The notes below the pieces were generated by a model. The model was not told the origin of the DNA. It did not search any database and worked only from the letters and a program-made list of their open reading frames with translations. Shown here one piece after another: positions 12,081 through 23,959 of a DNA stretch of 64,000 nucleotides. The stretch lies in NCBI GenBank assembly GCA_947561585.1, contig CANNZV010000270.1, forward strand, positions 282,240 through 346,239. The letters are read 5' to 3'. How positions within the stretch are numbered: position 1 is the first letter of the stretch; each line of letters begins with the position of its first letter. Source of the DNA: Caprella mutica (lineage: Eukaryota > Arthropoda > Malacostraca > Amphipoda > Caprellidae). A program made the position numbers and the translations under genes.

Positions 12081-12265
12081 GGGTAAAGTTCTTCAGCTAT
12101 CGAACGGTTCCGAATTTTCAATCTTGTATGAATTCTAATTTACAATTTAATTGGTATCCATAATACCAGTCAGGTATCATGAATACCAAATAGAATGAGT
12201 GTAATTGCGTAATTTTCTCTTCTATGATCGAAATTGTGTACCCATTTAACAACTCGGAAGTACCC
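12081..12265. mobile_element. MITE family A, diverged copy
   Basis: Left end GGGTAAAGTTCTTCAGCTAT; right end AACAACTCGGAAGTACCC. The interior has a degenerate palindrome (TTGGTATCCATAATACC and GGTATCATGAATACCAA). Confidence 0.65.
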
Positions 12266-13155
12266 AGTACAGTCTTTCCCTGGTGAAATACACTGTAGCG
12301 CCATGCAGTCTGTTCAGATACACTTGTGAGAGTGTCCTAGAGAATATATGACAGAGAAGGTCAACATAGACACCTACACAGTCAGTAACAGCTGATCCGT
12401 AGTTTAGTGGTATTGTGTACTTTGTGGTGAAACCTAGGGCTTATTTGGTGATTATTGAAAATTTAACATTTTTTATTTTTAAGTAAGATTTTTTATTATT
12501 CTGTGTTACGTGTGTTGACTGAATAAAGTATTAAAAAATTAATTAAATAAATATATAAACAGAATTAAGTGAGTAGGATATATTTTTTATAATGGTTTAA
12601 ATTTATGATTGATACGATATTTTGCTTAAAGCATCAATAAATGAATATATAAACAGAATAGACTGAATATAGATATATAAAAATTTAAATGGTTGACATA
12701 TATGGCTGATACGATAATTTTTTCTAACGTATTTTTTGAACAACGATAAATAGTTGGCACAATAAATTCACAGAACCACATTAAATTGCGTATAATAATA
12801 ATGACATTGCTTTATAAATTAAATGTCCTAGTATGATTTCGCCAAATGTCATAGAAAGGGCGTGGACATTTCAATAATGAGTTACTAAAGTAAACATATT
12901 GACTGGGACTAACCATTAATCAGTTTCGTGGGATTTATTGATTTATATGATTGTGTGAAAAGTGATAAATGAGAGTTAAGATGTGAAACGTGTTGCAAAC
13001 GACACGTACGGTGACGTAGGAGTATGTAGATATGATGTGTAGATTGTAAAGTAGCTCAAAGAGAAGTAAGCTGTTTAGATGTTATATTTTACTGTTGTAG
13101 TAATGTAATTATTATTATATTTGATTTGAATTTGAATAACATTGGCCCAATGACT
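12266..13155. other. Gene-free stretch
   Basis: Unique AT-rich sequence with a short direct duplication (AAATGAATATATAAACAGAAT near 12.55 and 12.64 kb). No exon supported. Confidence 0.35.
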
Positions 13156-13345
13156 TCCATTTAGTCTCAAAATCTTCCACTAAATCGCAACATCCTCCAG
13201 TAAGTATCAAAATATTCCAGTAAGTCTCAACATCTTCCAGTAAGTCTTAACATCTTCCAGTAAGACTCAACATCTTCCAGTAAGACTCAACATCTTCCAG
13301 TAAGACTCAACATCTTCCAGTAAGTCTTAACATCTTCAGTTAAGT
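13156..13345. repeat. Minisatellite, 20-bp unit, about 9 copies
   Basis: Unit AACATCTTCCAGTAAGTCTC with A/T/C variants. The central copies are nearly identical and the outer ones decay, as expected for unequal exchange. Confidence 0.9.
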
Positions 13346-13871
13346 CCCAATCCGTGTTTTAGTTACGTACACTATTTTCTAGGTTTATTTTTTGCATAGC
13401 TCTCTCCCACGCCGTGCTCTATCCAAGGGAGGGGCCGCAATACCAACCTAAATTTATTCTTTACAATTGATCATTAAGTGTCCAGAAAAGATATTCAAAC
13501 TGCTGAAGGTATAAACAAATGCGTTTGTGAAGCTTATTATGGCTATCTACTTTGCGATGTTGATAGATGCATGTGATTATATGTATCCTTGGTAAATAAA
13601 GATATCAAGTCGATTGCAATGAGGTATGAAATCTAAATGATTTTTTTTAATTCAATTTCCACTTTTTCCAAAATGGAGATAAAAATTTTCTTCTATTCAT
13701 ATTTAAATTCATCCTATTTATAAGAGTTATATAAAGCCACCTACTTAACATTTAATTGACATCATAAATATCTTACAATTCTATAGAATTAACATTTTAT
13801 CAAAAAATAGTTCGTTCATTGAATAACACCCCAATTAAAACATACAGGGTACAGCTCACCATTGAAGAGCC

Positions 13872-14051
13872 GTACACACGTAGGGTTTTTTAAGTCTTTC
13901 CATTTTAGTTGGTATCCATGATACCTGCAGGTATCATGGATACCAACTAAAATAAATAATTATTATATCTTTTTTTATATTCTCGTGGAAAAAGTTGGAG
14001 GAGCTTAGCAAAAAGTCTGGTGGAAAGACTTAAAAAACCCTACGTGTGTAC
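13872..14051. mobile_element. MITE family D with 31-bp perfect TIRs
   Basis: Both ends read GTACACACGTAGGGTTTTTT and continue AAGTCTTTCCA; the match is perfect over 31 bp. The interior holds a perfect 52-bp palindrome (13,902-13,953) built of GGTATCCATGATACC arms around TGCA, the same module as in family A. The outer CGTA next to GGG keeps the TA-GGG...CCC-TA pattern. No ORF. Confidence 0.85.
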
Positions 14052-14329
14052 ACTCTTCTCAGCCGTTTAAGTTTCAATTACGAACAGCGTCACATAAATC
14101 AAAGCGTGGAGCTTATATAAGGTTAGTATATACACTTCATGCCAGTAAATATATTAATGTATAGTTACTCCTCCTTTATATCAGCCTACGTACACTATCT
14201 ATTCTGCTTCCTTGTTATTAATATGCTTTAGTATCATAGTAACTAAAAAGTAAGGAAATTTGGAAGAAAAACTTTATATGGAGATATATTTTTTTTTCAT
14301 TCATTCTGATTCTAAATAAAGAATAAAGA

Positions 14330-14815
14330 ATAAAGTGAACAGTGAAAAGTTAAAACAACCACCAATAGTTGTAAATAAAGTGAACAGTGAAGAGTTAAAA
14401 CAACCACCAATAGTTGTAAATAAAGTGAACAGTGAAGGGTTAAAACAACCACCAATAGTTGTGAATAAAGTGAACAGTGAAGGGTTAAAACGACCACCAA
14501 TAGTTGTGAATAAAGTGCACAGTGAAGGGTTAAAACGACCACCAATAGTTGTGAATAAAGTGCACAGTGAAGGGTTAAAACAACCACCAATAGTTGTGAA
14601 TAAAGTGCACAGTGAAGGGTTAAAACGACCACCAATAGTTGTGAATAAAGTGCACAGTGAAGGGTGAAAACGACCACCAATAGTTGTGAATAAAGTGCAC
14701 AGTGAAGGGTTAAAACAACCACCAATAGTTGTGAATAAAGTGCACAGTGAAGGGTTAAAACAACCACCAATAGTTGTAAATAAAGTGCACAGTGAAGGGT
14801 TAAAAGCCATCAACT
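14330..14815. repeat. Minisatellite, 45-bp unit, about 10.5 copies
   Basis: The unit contains AATAAAGTGAACAGTGAAGG, then ACCACCAATAGTTGT. Because 45 is divisible by 3, open frames run across it on both strands (for example a repeated SEGLKQPPIVVNKV). Openness on both strands and a TGA in one unit argue against a protein. Diverged units continue to about 14.97 kb. Confidence 0.9.
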
Positions 14816-15186
14816 TATTAAAATATTTTTTTAATAATGGGTTAAAACAACCATCAATCATTACAAATAATATGTAAAATGAAGGGTTATTAAAACCATC
14901 ACTTGATTGAAATAAAGTGCATACAGACATCAATCGTTGGAAATAAGCGCCAAATGACTGGTTAAAAGCAATCAATTAAATTCAAGTACACCATTGCCCT
15001 CAATAGCTTCAATGTTTTAATATTCACGTGGCTTTTCACTAGAATTATTGTGATTGATTTATGATAACTGTGGAATATGATAGCCTCTCCCTACTCATAA
15101 TTCTCTATTAGCTCATTAATTCATTATAACTCTACGCGTGTCAATTTTGGGAACTGTATTTTATAGTTTTATTTATATTATATTTC

Positions 15187-15680
15187 ATAAGGTAGATTTA
15201 TCGTTAATTTCAATTTCATCTGGTAGATTTATCGTTAATTTCATTTTCATCTGGTAAATATATCGCTAATTTCATTTTCATCTGGTAGATTTATCGTTAA
15301 TGTCATTTTCATCTGGTAGATTTATCGTTAATTTCATTTTCTTTTAGTAGATTTATCGTTAATTTCATTTTCTTTTAGTAGATTTATCGTTAATTTCATT
15401 TTTTTCTGGTAGATTTATCGTTAATGTCATTTTCATCTGGTAGATTTATCGTTAATTTCATTTTCTTCTGGTAGACTTATCGTTACATCTAATTTTCTTC
15501 TGATAGATTTATCGTTAATTTCATTTTCATCTGATTGATTTATCGTTAATTTCATTTTCATCCTATAGATTTATCGTTAATTTCAATTTCATCTGGTATA
15601 TTCATCGTTACATCTAATTTTTATGGCAGATTTATCATTAATTTCATTTTCATCTGGTAGATCTAGCGGTACATTTCTAT
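15187..15680. repeat. Minisatellite, about 31-bp unit, 16 copies
   Basis: Unit CTGGTAGATTTATCGTTAAT then TTCATTTTCAT, with frequent single-base variants, decaying at the right edge. Confidence 0.9.
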
Positions 15681-15699
15681 ATAATCGTTTAACCACATA

Positions 15700-16100
15700 C
15701 GTTTCATTTATATAGCCGTAGATTTATCGTTATACCGATATAGTTAATCGTGACAGAGCTTCTTTTATCTAGTCGCTCTATAAAATGTTTTCACGTGCAC
15801 CCGACTAAGCCGCGAAGACGCTAATTGATTTATGTTCACCTTAGTGCAAAATAAAGTTATACCGTTAACTATATAGAGATACTTTTAAAAGATAGAGGAT
15901 GCTACTATACTAGAGCACGCGTGCAGTCAAAAAAAACGGCGTAAATGAAATAATTTAATTTAATTTAGTTATCGAAACCATTTATTGAACTGATATCAGA
16001 ATAATTTATTATTAAGTTTGTGTCAGTCTATCACTATATCGATAATTTTGCTATTAATCTATTTTCAATATTTCCTAATTTGAATTTATTTTATATTAAA
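15700..16100. other. Gene-free unique stretch
   Basis: No feature recognised. Confidence 0.3.
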
Positions 16101-16101
16101 G

Positions 16102-16320
16102 GTCCTCTCCAAGAATTTTTTATTGTTTTAATAATTGAGGCTAAAGTTTCTTATCATTTTGCTGAAAACCGCATGAAATTTGATAGCATATAATTTTCTG
16201 TTTTTGAAGATTTTTATAATGAAAACTCTAAAATACCTATTTTACTCCCGATTTTCTAATTTTCAGTCCAAAGAAAAAGAATGTACACCGGTTTTTTTTT
16301 TTTGATGTCAACTAGGTAGG
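16102..16320 (+). repeat. Dispersed repeat E, truncated copy
   Basis: Matches, in the opposite orientation, the terminal segment 58,790-59,036 of the THAP-bearing element. Landmarks in order: GGTCCTCTCCAAG, TTTCTTATCATTTTGCTG, AACCGCAT, TTTTACT and AAGAAAAAGAATGTACACC. It is probably a solo TIR of that family. Confidence 0.7.
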
Positions 16321-16329
16321 TATAATATA

Positions 16330-17640
16330 TCCTATACTAAATATTCTTCCCAAAGCCTGGGGAAATCTTTATTCACATTATTGAATGTAAATAAATAAAT
16401 ATATAAAAAAAATTCTAGCGATGTCCATAATAAACATGTATTTTTTCTATAATTTTTATTGTGTTTTATAATCCGTTCTACATTTGAAAATTGAAAATTT
16501 TACAGGAAACAAATTACAAAAAAATTATCACAAGAATTTTAAATAATTGAATCATTATCATTAAACATGATTTTTTCTTAATAAAAACTATATTCATCAT
16601 GAAACAATATAAATTCATATTTTTCGAATTTCCAGTGCTTAATTTTACATATCTATCAAGTATAAAATATTTTATCTATAGCATTCGATATTAGAATAAA
16701 TATACACAGTTATAGTCACCTTAACTGTTCATCTAAATGTCTATATATACTTCAGTTAGTAACTGTAGTCAGTTAAGTTGTCATACCAATAAAACTGACA
16801 ATTATAGCTAAGAATATTATTTCATTGTGATGATATAAAATAAGCGAGAACACTTTTATCTTAAATAAAAAACTTTAATTTCTCTGTCTAAAAATATTTC
16901 ATATAAAACCTATAATTACATAAATTTTAGTTTATGATATTAATTTTTTATGTCTATTTTATTTTATGTCAATTTTTTATCAATTTTTTTATTAGACAAT
17001 AAAAATTAAATATTTCCTCATCATGAACCTCTTACTATACAATGCTATACTTTATTTTATCACTATAGTTTACTTTATTACCTACACTCTACAATAGGGA
17101 AAAAGATGCGATTTTTTACTCGGTAAATAATTTCGCTTAACCCTTTCTCTCCCGCTGTGTCATAATGTTAAATAAATTATTTAACGTGTTACAAAAATAA
17201 GACTTAATAAAAAAGAATAAAGTTTTAATAAACTATATTGTTTTCAATCACTGAAGATAGTTTTCTTTAATAAATTTTTCCGGTATAAAATATAAGTACA
17301 ATTAGAAGTTCATAAATGTCATAAACATGTAAGAAATGTGAAGAATATTTATCAAATTATTATTATACAACAAAAAACAAGGACCAAGAAAGAGTTAAAA
17401 AAGCAGAATTTTTTATTCACAAAATAAAATTATTTTTTTAAGAAAAAGTTCCATTTTTATCGGAAAATGTATATTATTTTTTTACAATAATTTATGACTC
17501 CAAATCCTCTGTGTATGCACCAACAAGTAGCTACAATAAGAAGTAGGTATAACTACACACTATACACTATAGTACGTAGGTGTGTAGTGAAATATAGTGA
17601 CACAGACCTTGGTGAACTAAGGAGGTGATACTGTGAAAGT
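16330..17640. other. Gene-free AT-rich stretch
   Basis: Nothing recognised on either strand. Confidence 0.4.
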
Positions 17641-17649
17641 AGACTACAC

Positions 17650-17830
17650 CTCGGGTACACTTTAGTGTATCCTAGGTACATTTATTCAGCTTGTATCCTA
17701 GATACATTTTAATCTATCGATTCAGCCTGTATCTTTGATACCTCTGAATCTATCTATATAGATACACTTCAGTATATTTAGATACATTTATGTGTACCAT
17801 GATACACTGGTTGAAGACATACATACTTTT
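17650..17830. repeat. Degenerate GTATC/GATAC repeats
   Basis: Six or more GTATC...GATAC-like palindromes, such as GTATCCTAGATAC and GTATCTTTGATAC, at irregular 25-40-bp spacing. It resembles a decayed relative of the 4.4-kb array. Confidence 0.55.
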
Positions 17831-18154
17831 TTTACTGGTATAGGTACACTTTTTACAAGAAGATACACCTATATTAGGAATTTTTTATTGTTTATTGAAA
17901 CTCTATACAAATACAAAATAAGGAATACTATTTTAAAATACGAACAGTTTGATTCTTTAAAAGTCTACCGTGACTTGTAGAATCTAAAAATATAAAATCT
18001 ATCTAAAAATATATAACCTACCTAAGTTACTGGCCAGAATAAGTCAATGTAAAAGTAACAATTACAAAGTAAAAACATATTAAACAGGACTAGGGTTATA
18101 ATGGTTAAAACAATATTTTTTCTATTCTTTTTTAAAACGATAGTTTTAAAAAAG

Positions 18155-18235
18155 TTACATAAAAATTACATAAAAGTTACATAAAAATTACATAAAAGTT
18201 ACATAAAAGTTACATAAAAATTACATAAAAAATCA
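18155..18235. repeat. 11-bp tandem repeat
   Basis: About eight copies of ACATAAAAATT/ACATAAAAGTT. Confidence 0.8.
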
Positions 18236-18239
18236 GGTA

Positions 18240-19125
18240 AATTGTTAAAAAAGCTTCGAATTATACAATCAATTCCTATATTTTTTTCATTATGCTATAT
18301 TTATTAATTACTAATTACTATTTTTATTTATTAATTAGTAATTAGTATATTGTATATTCACTGAAACTATAGCCAAGACAATGGACAGTGTATGTACTAA
18401 TATAGTATGCACTATCATAAACACACAGTGCACACACATGTTATTGTGCACTGTTGTCCTTCTATGGTGCACAACCGTGACACTCAAGGGTGTACTCACC
18501 CTCTCTCGTAGGAATAGCATGTGGTAAGGTGTGTGTCACCCTCTCTCGTACGAATAGCATTGGTACTTTATTTAGCTGTGTTATAGACACTGCCCTATAA
18601 TTTTTGGTTACGGTTTATAGTTTTCTTGAGTAGAAGTAGATTTCAATTAATTACGATTTTTAGTGAGAACTGTTGATAATAAATTTAATTCATTTTTTAG
18701 ATAATATCAATTTGGTGAAAATTAAAAAATTTTGTTTAAAAAAAATTATTCCGATAAAATTAATCTTATTAGTAAATATAATATAACAAATGAAATAGTT
18801 TATCCTAAAATGAATTAAGAATTTCTAGGTATATAATAATAATTAAATAATTGAAAATTGTATCAAATTCTATTAGTGTTATCTTTTTAAATATAGAATA
18901 AAAAAATAACTCTTTAATGTGATTTTTTGATATACAAAGCATTCAAAAAAGATTATATAAATGATTAAAATCACTCTTTGCTGTAATACAGTAGTCACCA
19001 AATAGGAAATATATTGATCCTTTATTAACATTATTTCCTGGTTAGTATATCCTATAGAGTTCATATAGTGTCTTAGGATGATATAGGAAGTGAAACAGTA
19101 AAAGCCGCCTATAGCGACCAGTTTC
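18240..19125. other. Gene-free stretch
   Basis: Includes two copies of CACCCTCTCTCGTANGAATA near 18.5 kb, an element also seen in part near 2.73 kb. No exon supported. Confidence 0.35.
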
Positions 19126-19129
19126 TATG

Positions 19130-20107
19130 CTTATAAAATTTACTCCTGTTATAACGTCCAATTTAAATAGTGAATAAATTTACTACGTTTATAACGTTCA
19201 ATTTAAATAGTGAATAAATTTACTACGTTTATAACGTTCAATTTAAATAGTGAATAAATTTACTACGTTTATAACGTTCAATTTAAATAGTGAATACATT
19301 TACTACGTTTATAACGTTCAATTTAAATAGTGAATAAATTTACTACGTTTATAACGTTCAATTTAAATAGTGAATAAATTTACTACGTTTATAACGTTCA
19401 ATTTAAATAGTGAATGAATTCACTACGTTTATAACGTTCAATTTATATAGTGAATAAATTTACTACGTTTATAACGTTCAATTTAAATAGTGAATAAATT
19501 TACTACGTTTATAACGTTCAATTTAAATAGTGAATAAATTTACTACGTTTATAACGTTCAATTTAAATAGTGAATACATTTACTACGTTTATAACGTTCA
19601 ATTTAAATAGTGAATAAATTTACTACGTTTATAACGTTCAATTTAAATAGTGAATAAATTTACTACGTTTATAACGTTCAATTTAAATAGTGAATGAATT
19701 CACTACGTTTATAACGTTTAATTTAAATAGTGAATAAGTTTACTCCGTTTATAACGTCCAATTTAAATAGTGAATAAATTCACTACGTTATTAACGTCCA
19801 ATTTAAATAGTGAATAAATTTACTACGTTTATAACGTCTAATTTAAATAGTGAATAAATTTACTACGTTTATAACGTCCAATTTAAATAGTGAATAAATT
19901 TACTACGTTTATAACGTCCAATTTAAATAGTGAATAAATTCACTACGTTTTTAACGTCCCATTTAAATGGTGAATAAATTTACTATGTTTATAACGTCCA
20001 ATTTAAATAGTGAATAAATTTACTACGTTTATAACGTCCAATTTAAATAGTGAATAAATTCACTACGTTTTTAACGTCCCATTTAAATGGTGAATAAATT
20101 TTTTTGA
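19130..20107. repeat. Satellite, 40-bp unit, about 24 copies
   Basis: Unit AATTTAAATAGTGAATAAAT then TTACTACGTTTATAACGTTC. Variants change from ACGTTCA in the left half to ACGTCCA in the right half, giving two subarrays. A roughly 280-bp block with its own variants (GAATACATT, GAATGAATTC) is repeated within the left half, a higher-order structure. Confidence 0.95.
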
Positions 20108-20399
20108 CGTTTATAACATCAAATCAAAGCAGTTTAATATTATATAGCTTTCTGTACAATACAAGTATAACATATTTATTTAACACAAAATATTAAATAA
20201 AATGAATTGAATATCTGTTATGACGTATAGCAGCCATTTTGTAACTGAAACTGACAGACGTACGAAAAAAGGGGGCCTGCGATTCCTAGAAACTGTTGTC
20301 TAAAAACAGTCGAAAGTTTACTTGTTTCCTTGAATTGTAGACAAACTTGTTATTACACCGAGTCAATAACCTTTGGTGAATAAACTGCGTATCTAGATA

Positions 20400-20655
20400 C
20401 CACAGTAGAGCTCCTCTATAGTGAACTCCTCTATAGTGAACTCCTCTATAGAGAATATACTTTATATTGAACTCCTCTATAGTGAATGAGTACCCCGTAT
20501 AGTGATCACATTTTCATTAAAATAACCATCACTTTTCTTAAACTGATGGTTTTAGAAAACTGATTTTCATCGCAGGATAAATTTGTTCCCTATACAGGGT
20601 TGCTCATAACTCATTCACTATAGAGGAGTTCACTATAGAGTAGTGAACTCTATCT
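20400..20655. mobile_element. TIR element family C inside the edge of the 42-bp array
   Basis: The ends carry inverted CTCCTCTATAGTGAA / TTCACTATAGAGGAG, repeated three times on the left. The interior has an inverted pair around AACTGATGGTTTTAGAAAAC. A single unit of the 42-bp array (AACCTTTGGTGAATAAACTG) lies left of it at about 20,368, so the element seems to have inserted in or next to the array. A relative lies at 29,184-29,340. Confidence 0.7.
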
Positions 20656-20659
20656 AGAA

Positions 20660-22612
20660 CTGTATCTAGATACTATGGATTTAACCTTTGGTGAATATAC
20701 TGCGTATCTGGATACTGCAGATTTAACCTTTGGTGAATATACTGCGTATCTGGATACTGCAGATTTAACCTTTGGTGAATGTACTGCGTATCTGGATACT
20801 GCAGATTTTACCTTTGGTGAATATACTGCGTATCTGGATACTGCAGATTTAACCTTTGGTGAATATACTGCGTATCTGGATACTACAGATTTAACCTTTG
20901 GTGAATATACTGCGTATCTGGATACTGCAGATTTAACCTTTGGTGAATATACTGCGTATCTGGATACTGCAGATTTAACCTTTGGTGAATGTACTGCGTA
21001 TCTGGATACTGCAGATTTAACCTTTGGTGAATATACTGTGTATCTGGATACTACAGATTTAACCTTTGGTGAATATACTGCGTATCTAGATACTACAGAT
21101 TTAACCTTTGGTGAATATACTGCGTATCTGGATACTGCAGATTTAACCTTTGGTGAATGTACTGCGTATCTGGATACTGCAGATTTAACCTTTGGTGAAT
21201 ATACTGTGTATCTGGATACTGCAGATTTAACCTTTGGTGAATATACTGCGTATCTGGATACTGCAGATTTAACCTTTGGTGAATATACTGCGTATCTGGA
21301 TACTACAGATTTAACCTTTGGTGAATATACTGCGTATCTGGATACTACAGATTTAACCTTTGGTGAATATACTGTGTATCTGGATACTGCAGATTTAACC
21401 TTTGGTGAATATACTGCGTATCTGGATACTACAGATTTAACCTTTGGTGAATATACTGCGTATCTGGATACTGCAGATTTAACCTTTGGTGAATATACTG
21501 CGTATCTGGATACTGCAGATTTAACCTTTGGTGAATATACTGCGTATCTGGATACTGCAGATTTAACCTTTGGTGAATATACTGCGTATCTGGATACTGC
21601 AGATTTAACCTTTGGTGAATATACTGCGTATCTGGATACTACAGATTTAACCTTTGGTGAATATACTGCGTATCTAGATACTACAGATTTAACCTTTGGT
21701 GAATATACTGCGTATCTGGATACTGCAGATTTAACCTTTGGTGAATGTACTGCGTATCTGGATACTGCAGATTTAACCTTTGGTGAATATACTGTGTATC
21801 TGGATACTGCAGATTTAACCTTTGGTGAATATACTGCGTATCTGGATACTACAGATTTAACCTTTGGTGAATATACTGCGTATCTGGATACTACAGATTT
21901 AACCTTTGGTGAATATACTGTGTATCTGGATACTACAGATTTAACCTTTGGTGGATATACTGCGTATCTGGATACTGCAGATTTAACCTTTGGTGAATAT
22001 ACTGCGTATCTGGATACTACAGATTTAACCTTTGGTGAATATACTGCGTATCTGGATACTGCAGATTTAACCTTTGGTGAATGTACTGCGTATCTGGATA
22101 CTGCAGATTTAACCTTTGGTGAATATACTGCGTATCTGGATACAACAGATTTAACCTTTGGTGAATATACTGCGTATCTGGATACTGCAGATTTAACCTT
22201 TGGTGAATATACTGCGTATCTGGATACTACAGATTTAACCTTTGGTGAATGTACTGCGTATCTGGATACTGCAGATTTAACCTTTGGTGAATATACTGTG
22301 TATCTGGATACTACAGATTTAACCTTTGGTGAATATACTGCGTATCTAGATACTACAGATTTAACCTTTGGTGAATATACTGCGTATCTGGATACTGCAG
22401 ATTTAACCTTTGGTGAATGTACTGCGTATCTGGATACTGCAGATTTAACCTTTGGTGAATGTACTGCGTATCTGGATACTGCAGATTTAACCTTTGGTGA
22501 ATATACTGTGTATCTGGATACTACAGATTTAACCTTTGGTGAATATACTGCGTATCTGGATACTGCAGATTTAACCTTTGGTGAATATACTGTTTATCTA
22601 GATACTACAGAA
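20660..22612 (+). repeat. Satellite, 42-bp unit, about 46 copies, with an open frame throughout
   Basis: The unit encodes DLTFGEYTAYLDTA in the one open frame, giving a 664-codon frame from 20,675 to 22,669. Units vary by single bases, and nearly all changes are replacements at four places (Y/C, A/V, A/T, E/G). Runs of variants recur in blocks; one four-unit pattern near 20.97-21.16 kb reappears near 22.24-22.42 kb. There is no upstream promoter, intron or signal, and the final codons run into unrelated sequence. Every unit contains GTATCTGGATAC, an inverted half-site pair. Best read as a minisatellite; a repeat protein is possible but unsupported. Confidence 0.9.
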
Positions 22613-22669
22613 TTTAATTGTATCTTTAACCCAACATTTTTTTCGAAAGTTCACGATTGTTATACATAA

Positions 22670-23750
22670 AATAATTATTTTTCGTAAACTCGCAATGAAA
22701 AAAATAAAATCAACATTAAATCTATTTTACTTTTAAATATCGATCCATCACATAAAAATCTTGTACGAACGTGCGAAAAAGTCAATTCGTATTCGATTAT
22801 AGAATTTTAATTTCTAAAGTGGACAAAATTCATCTCCAATAAATAACCCAAGTAATTTAATAAACATCACAATGAACCATGCAATTCAATATTAATTATA
22901 ACTAACTAATTAGTTTATATAACTAATAAAATATAAAACACTAAATATTTCCAAAAGATATTATATAATAAAATAACCATGCGTTATTATATAAGCATAA
23001 TTTATTTCAAACATGGAAGTACATCTTAAAATAAAGCAATAAACGTCATCTGATATCACACTTCTATGATTCAGTTATAAGTGCATTCATATAATCATGT
23101 ATTTCCAGATAGTCTAATAAATATTTAATATCGTATAACACTAGATCATTTTTTGGTACAATAAAAATATTAGGATGAAAAAAAACAAGATTATATAACA
23201 CACAAATTAATCTAAAGAGATGTTTTCACACAATGTATATTATGTAATATTAATTATATGGTAAAAGGATATTTATTTATTGAAATTCAGCTTCAATAGA
23301 CCTAATTAAAATGATTATATAAGGAAAAATATTAATAAGCTGTAAATTCTCTTACAAACTTGAATTCTTGAAAACAAATCATTCTTTCATACAATTCGAA
23401 TCATTAATATCGGAATCAAATAAAAGAAATATATTTAATAACCTCATGTTTAATTTATATACTTTAAATTATTATATAATGCCTTGTGAAAATTATTTCT
23501 TATGTTTTGGATTATTAAAAATTATTTGATGTATAGAAAAACATATAATAATGGTTATTATAATTTTGTATGTTTATGAAAATATCAACGAAAAATGAAA
23601 AATTTGAACGTAAGTAAAATAATAAATTTAATCAACTAAGTTAAAACTAATTTATTATCTAACTACCTATGCTATCCAGGAGGGAATATTTCTTGGGGCA
23701 ATATTGCGTTAATATTGTTACAACATTGGCCCAATATTGTTACAACATTA
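22670..23750. other. Gene-free AT-rich stretch
   Basis: No feature recognised. Confidence 0.4.
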
Positions 23751-23757
23751 CTTACCT

Positions 23758-23958
23758 GTGTATTAATATGACAACACTAAACTCTTCGAAATATTGGCCA
23801 TTTAAACAGAATTGATGATCTCTCTCTATGATACCAGTCCCACCCAAATATTCAAGGCGGAAATTTCTGATTGCGATCAAAGATTTGAAGGTTTCAGAAA
23901 ATCGATCGATATTATTTGAAAAATTAAAATGAAAATCATTAAATTTAGTTTCAAACAT
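23758..23958 (-). CDS. Candidate isolated coding exon, unknown
   Basis: A minus-strand open frame from an ATG at 23,958 ends at a near-ideal donor (ACACAG|GTAAGT, exon end 23,758). The peptide has balanced composition for this AT-rich DNA (for example LGGTGIIERDHQF, then LNGQYFEEFSVV). No partner exon is identified in the window. It may be an exon of a gene extending left or part of a transposon; family not recognised. Confidence 0.35.
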
Positions 23959-23959
23959 T

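Noticed and set aside
14301..14975. Open frames on both strands over the 45-bp array (up to 224 codons)
   Set aside because: Both strands are open at once over near-identical units, which is a property of the repeat and not of a protein.
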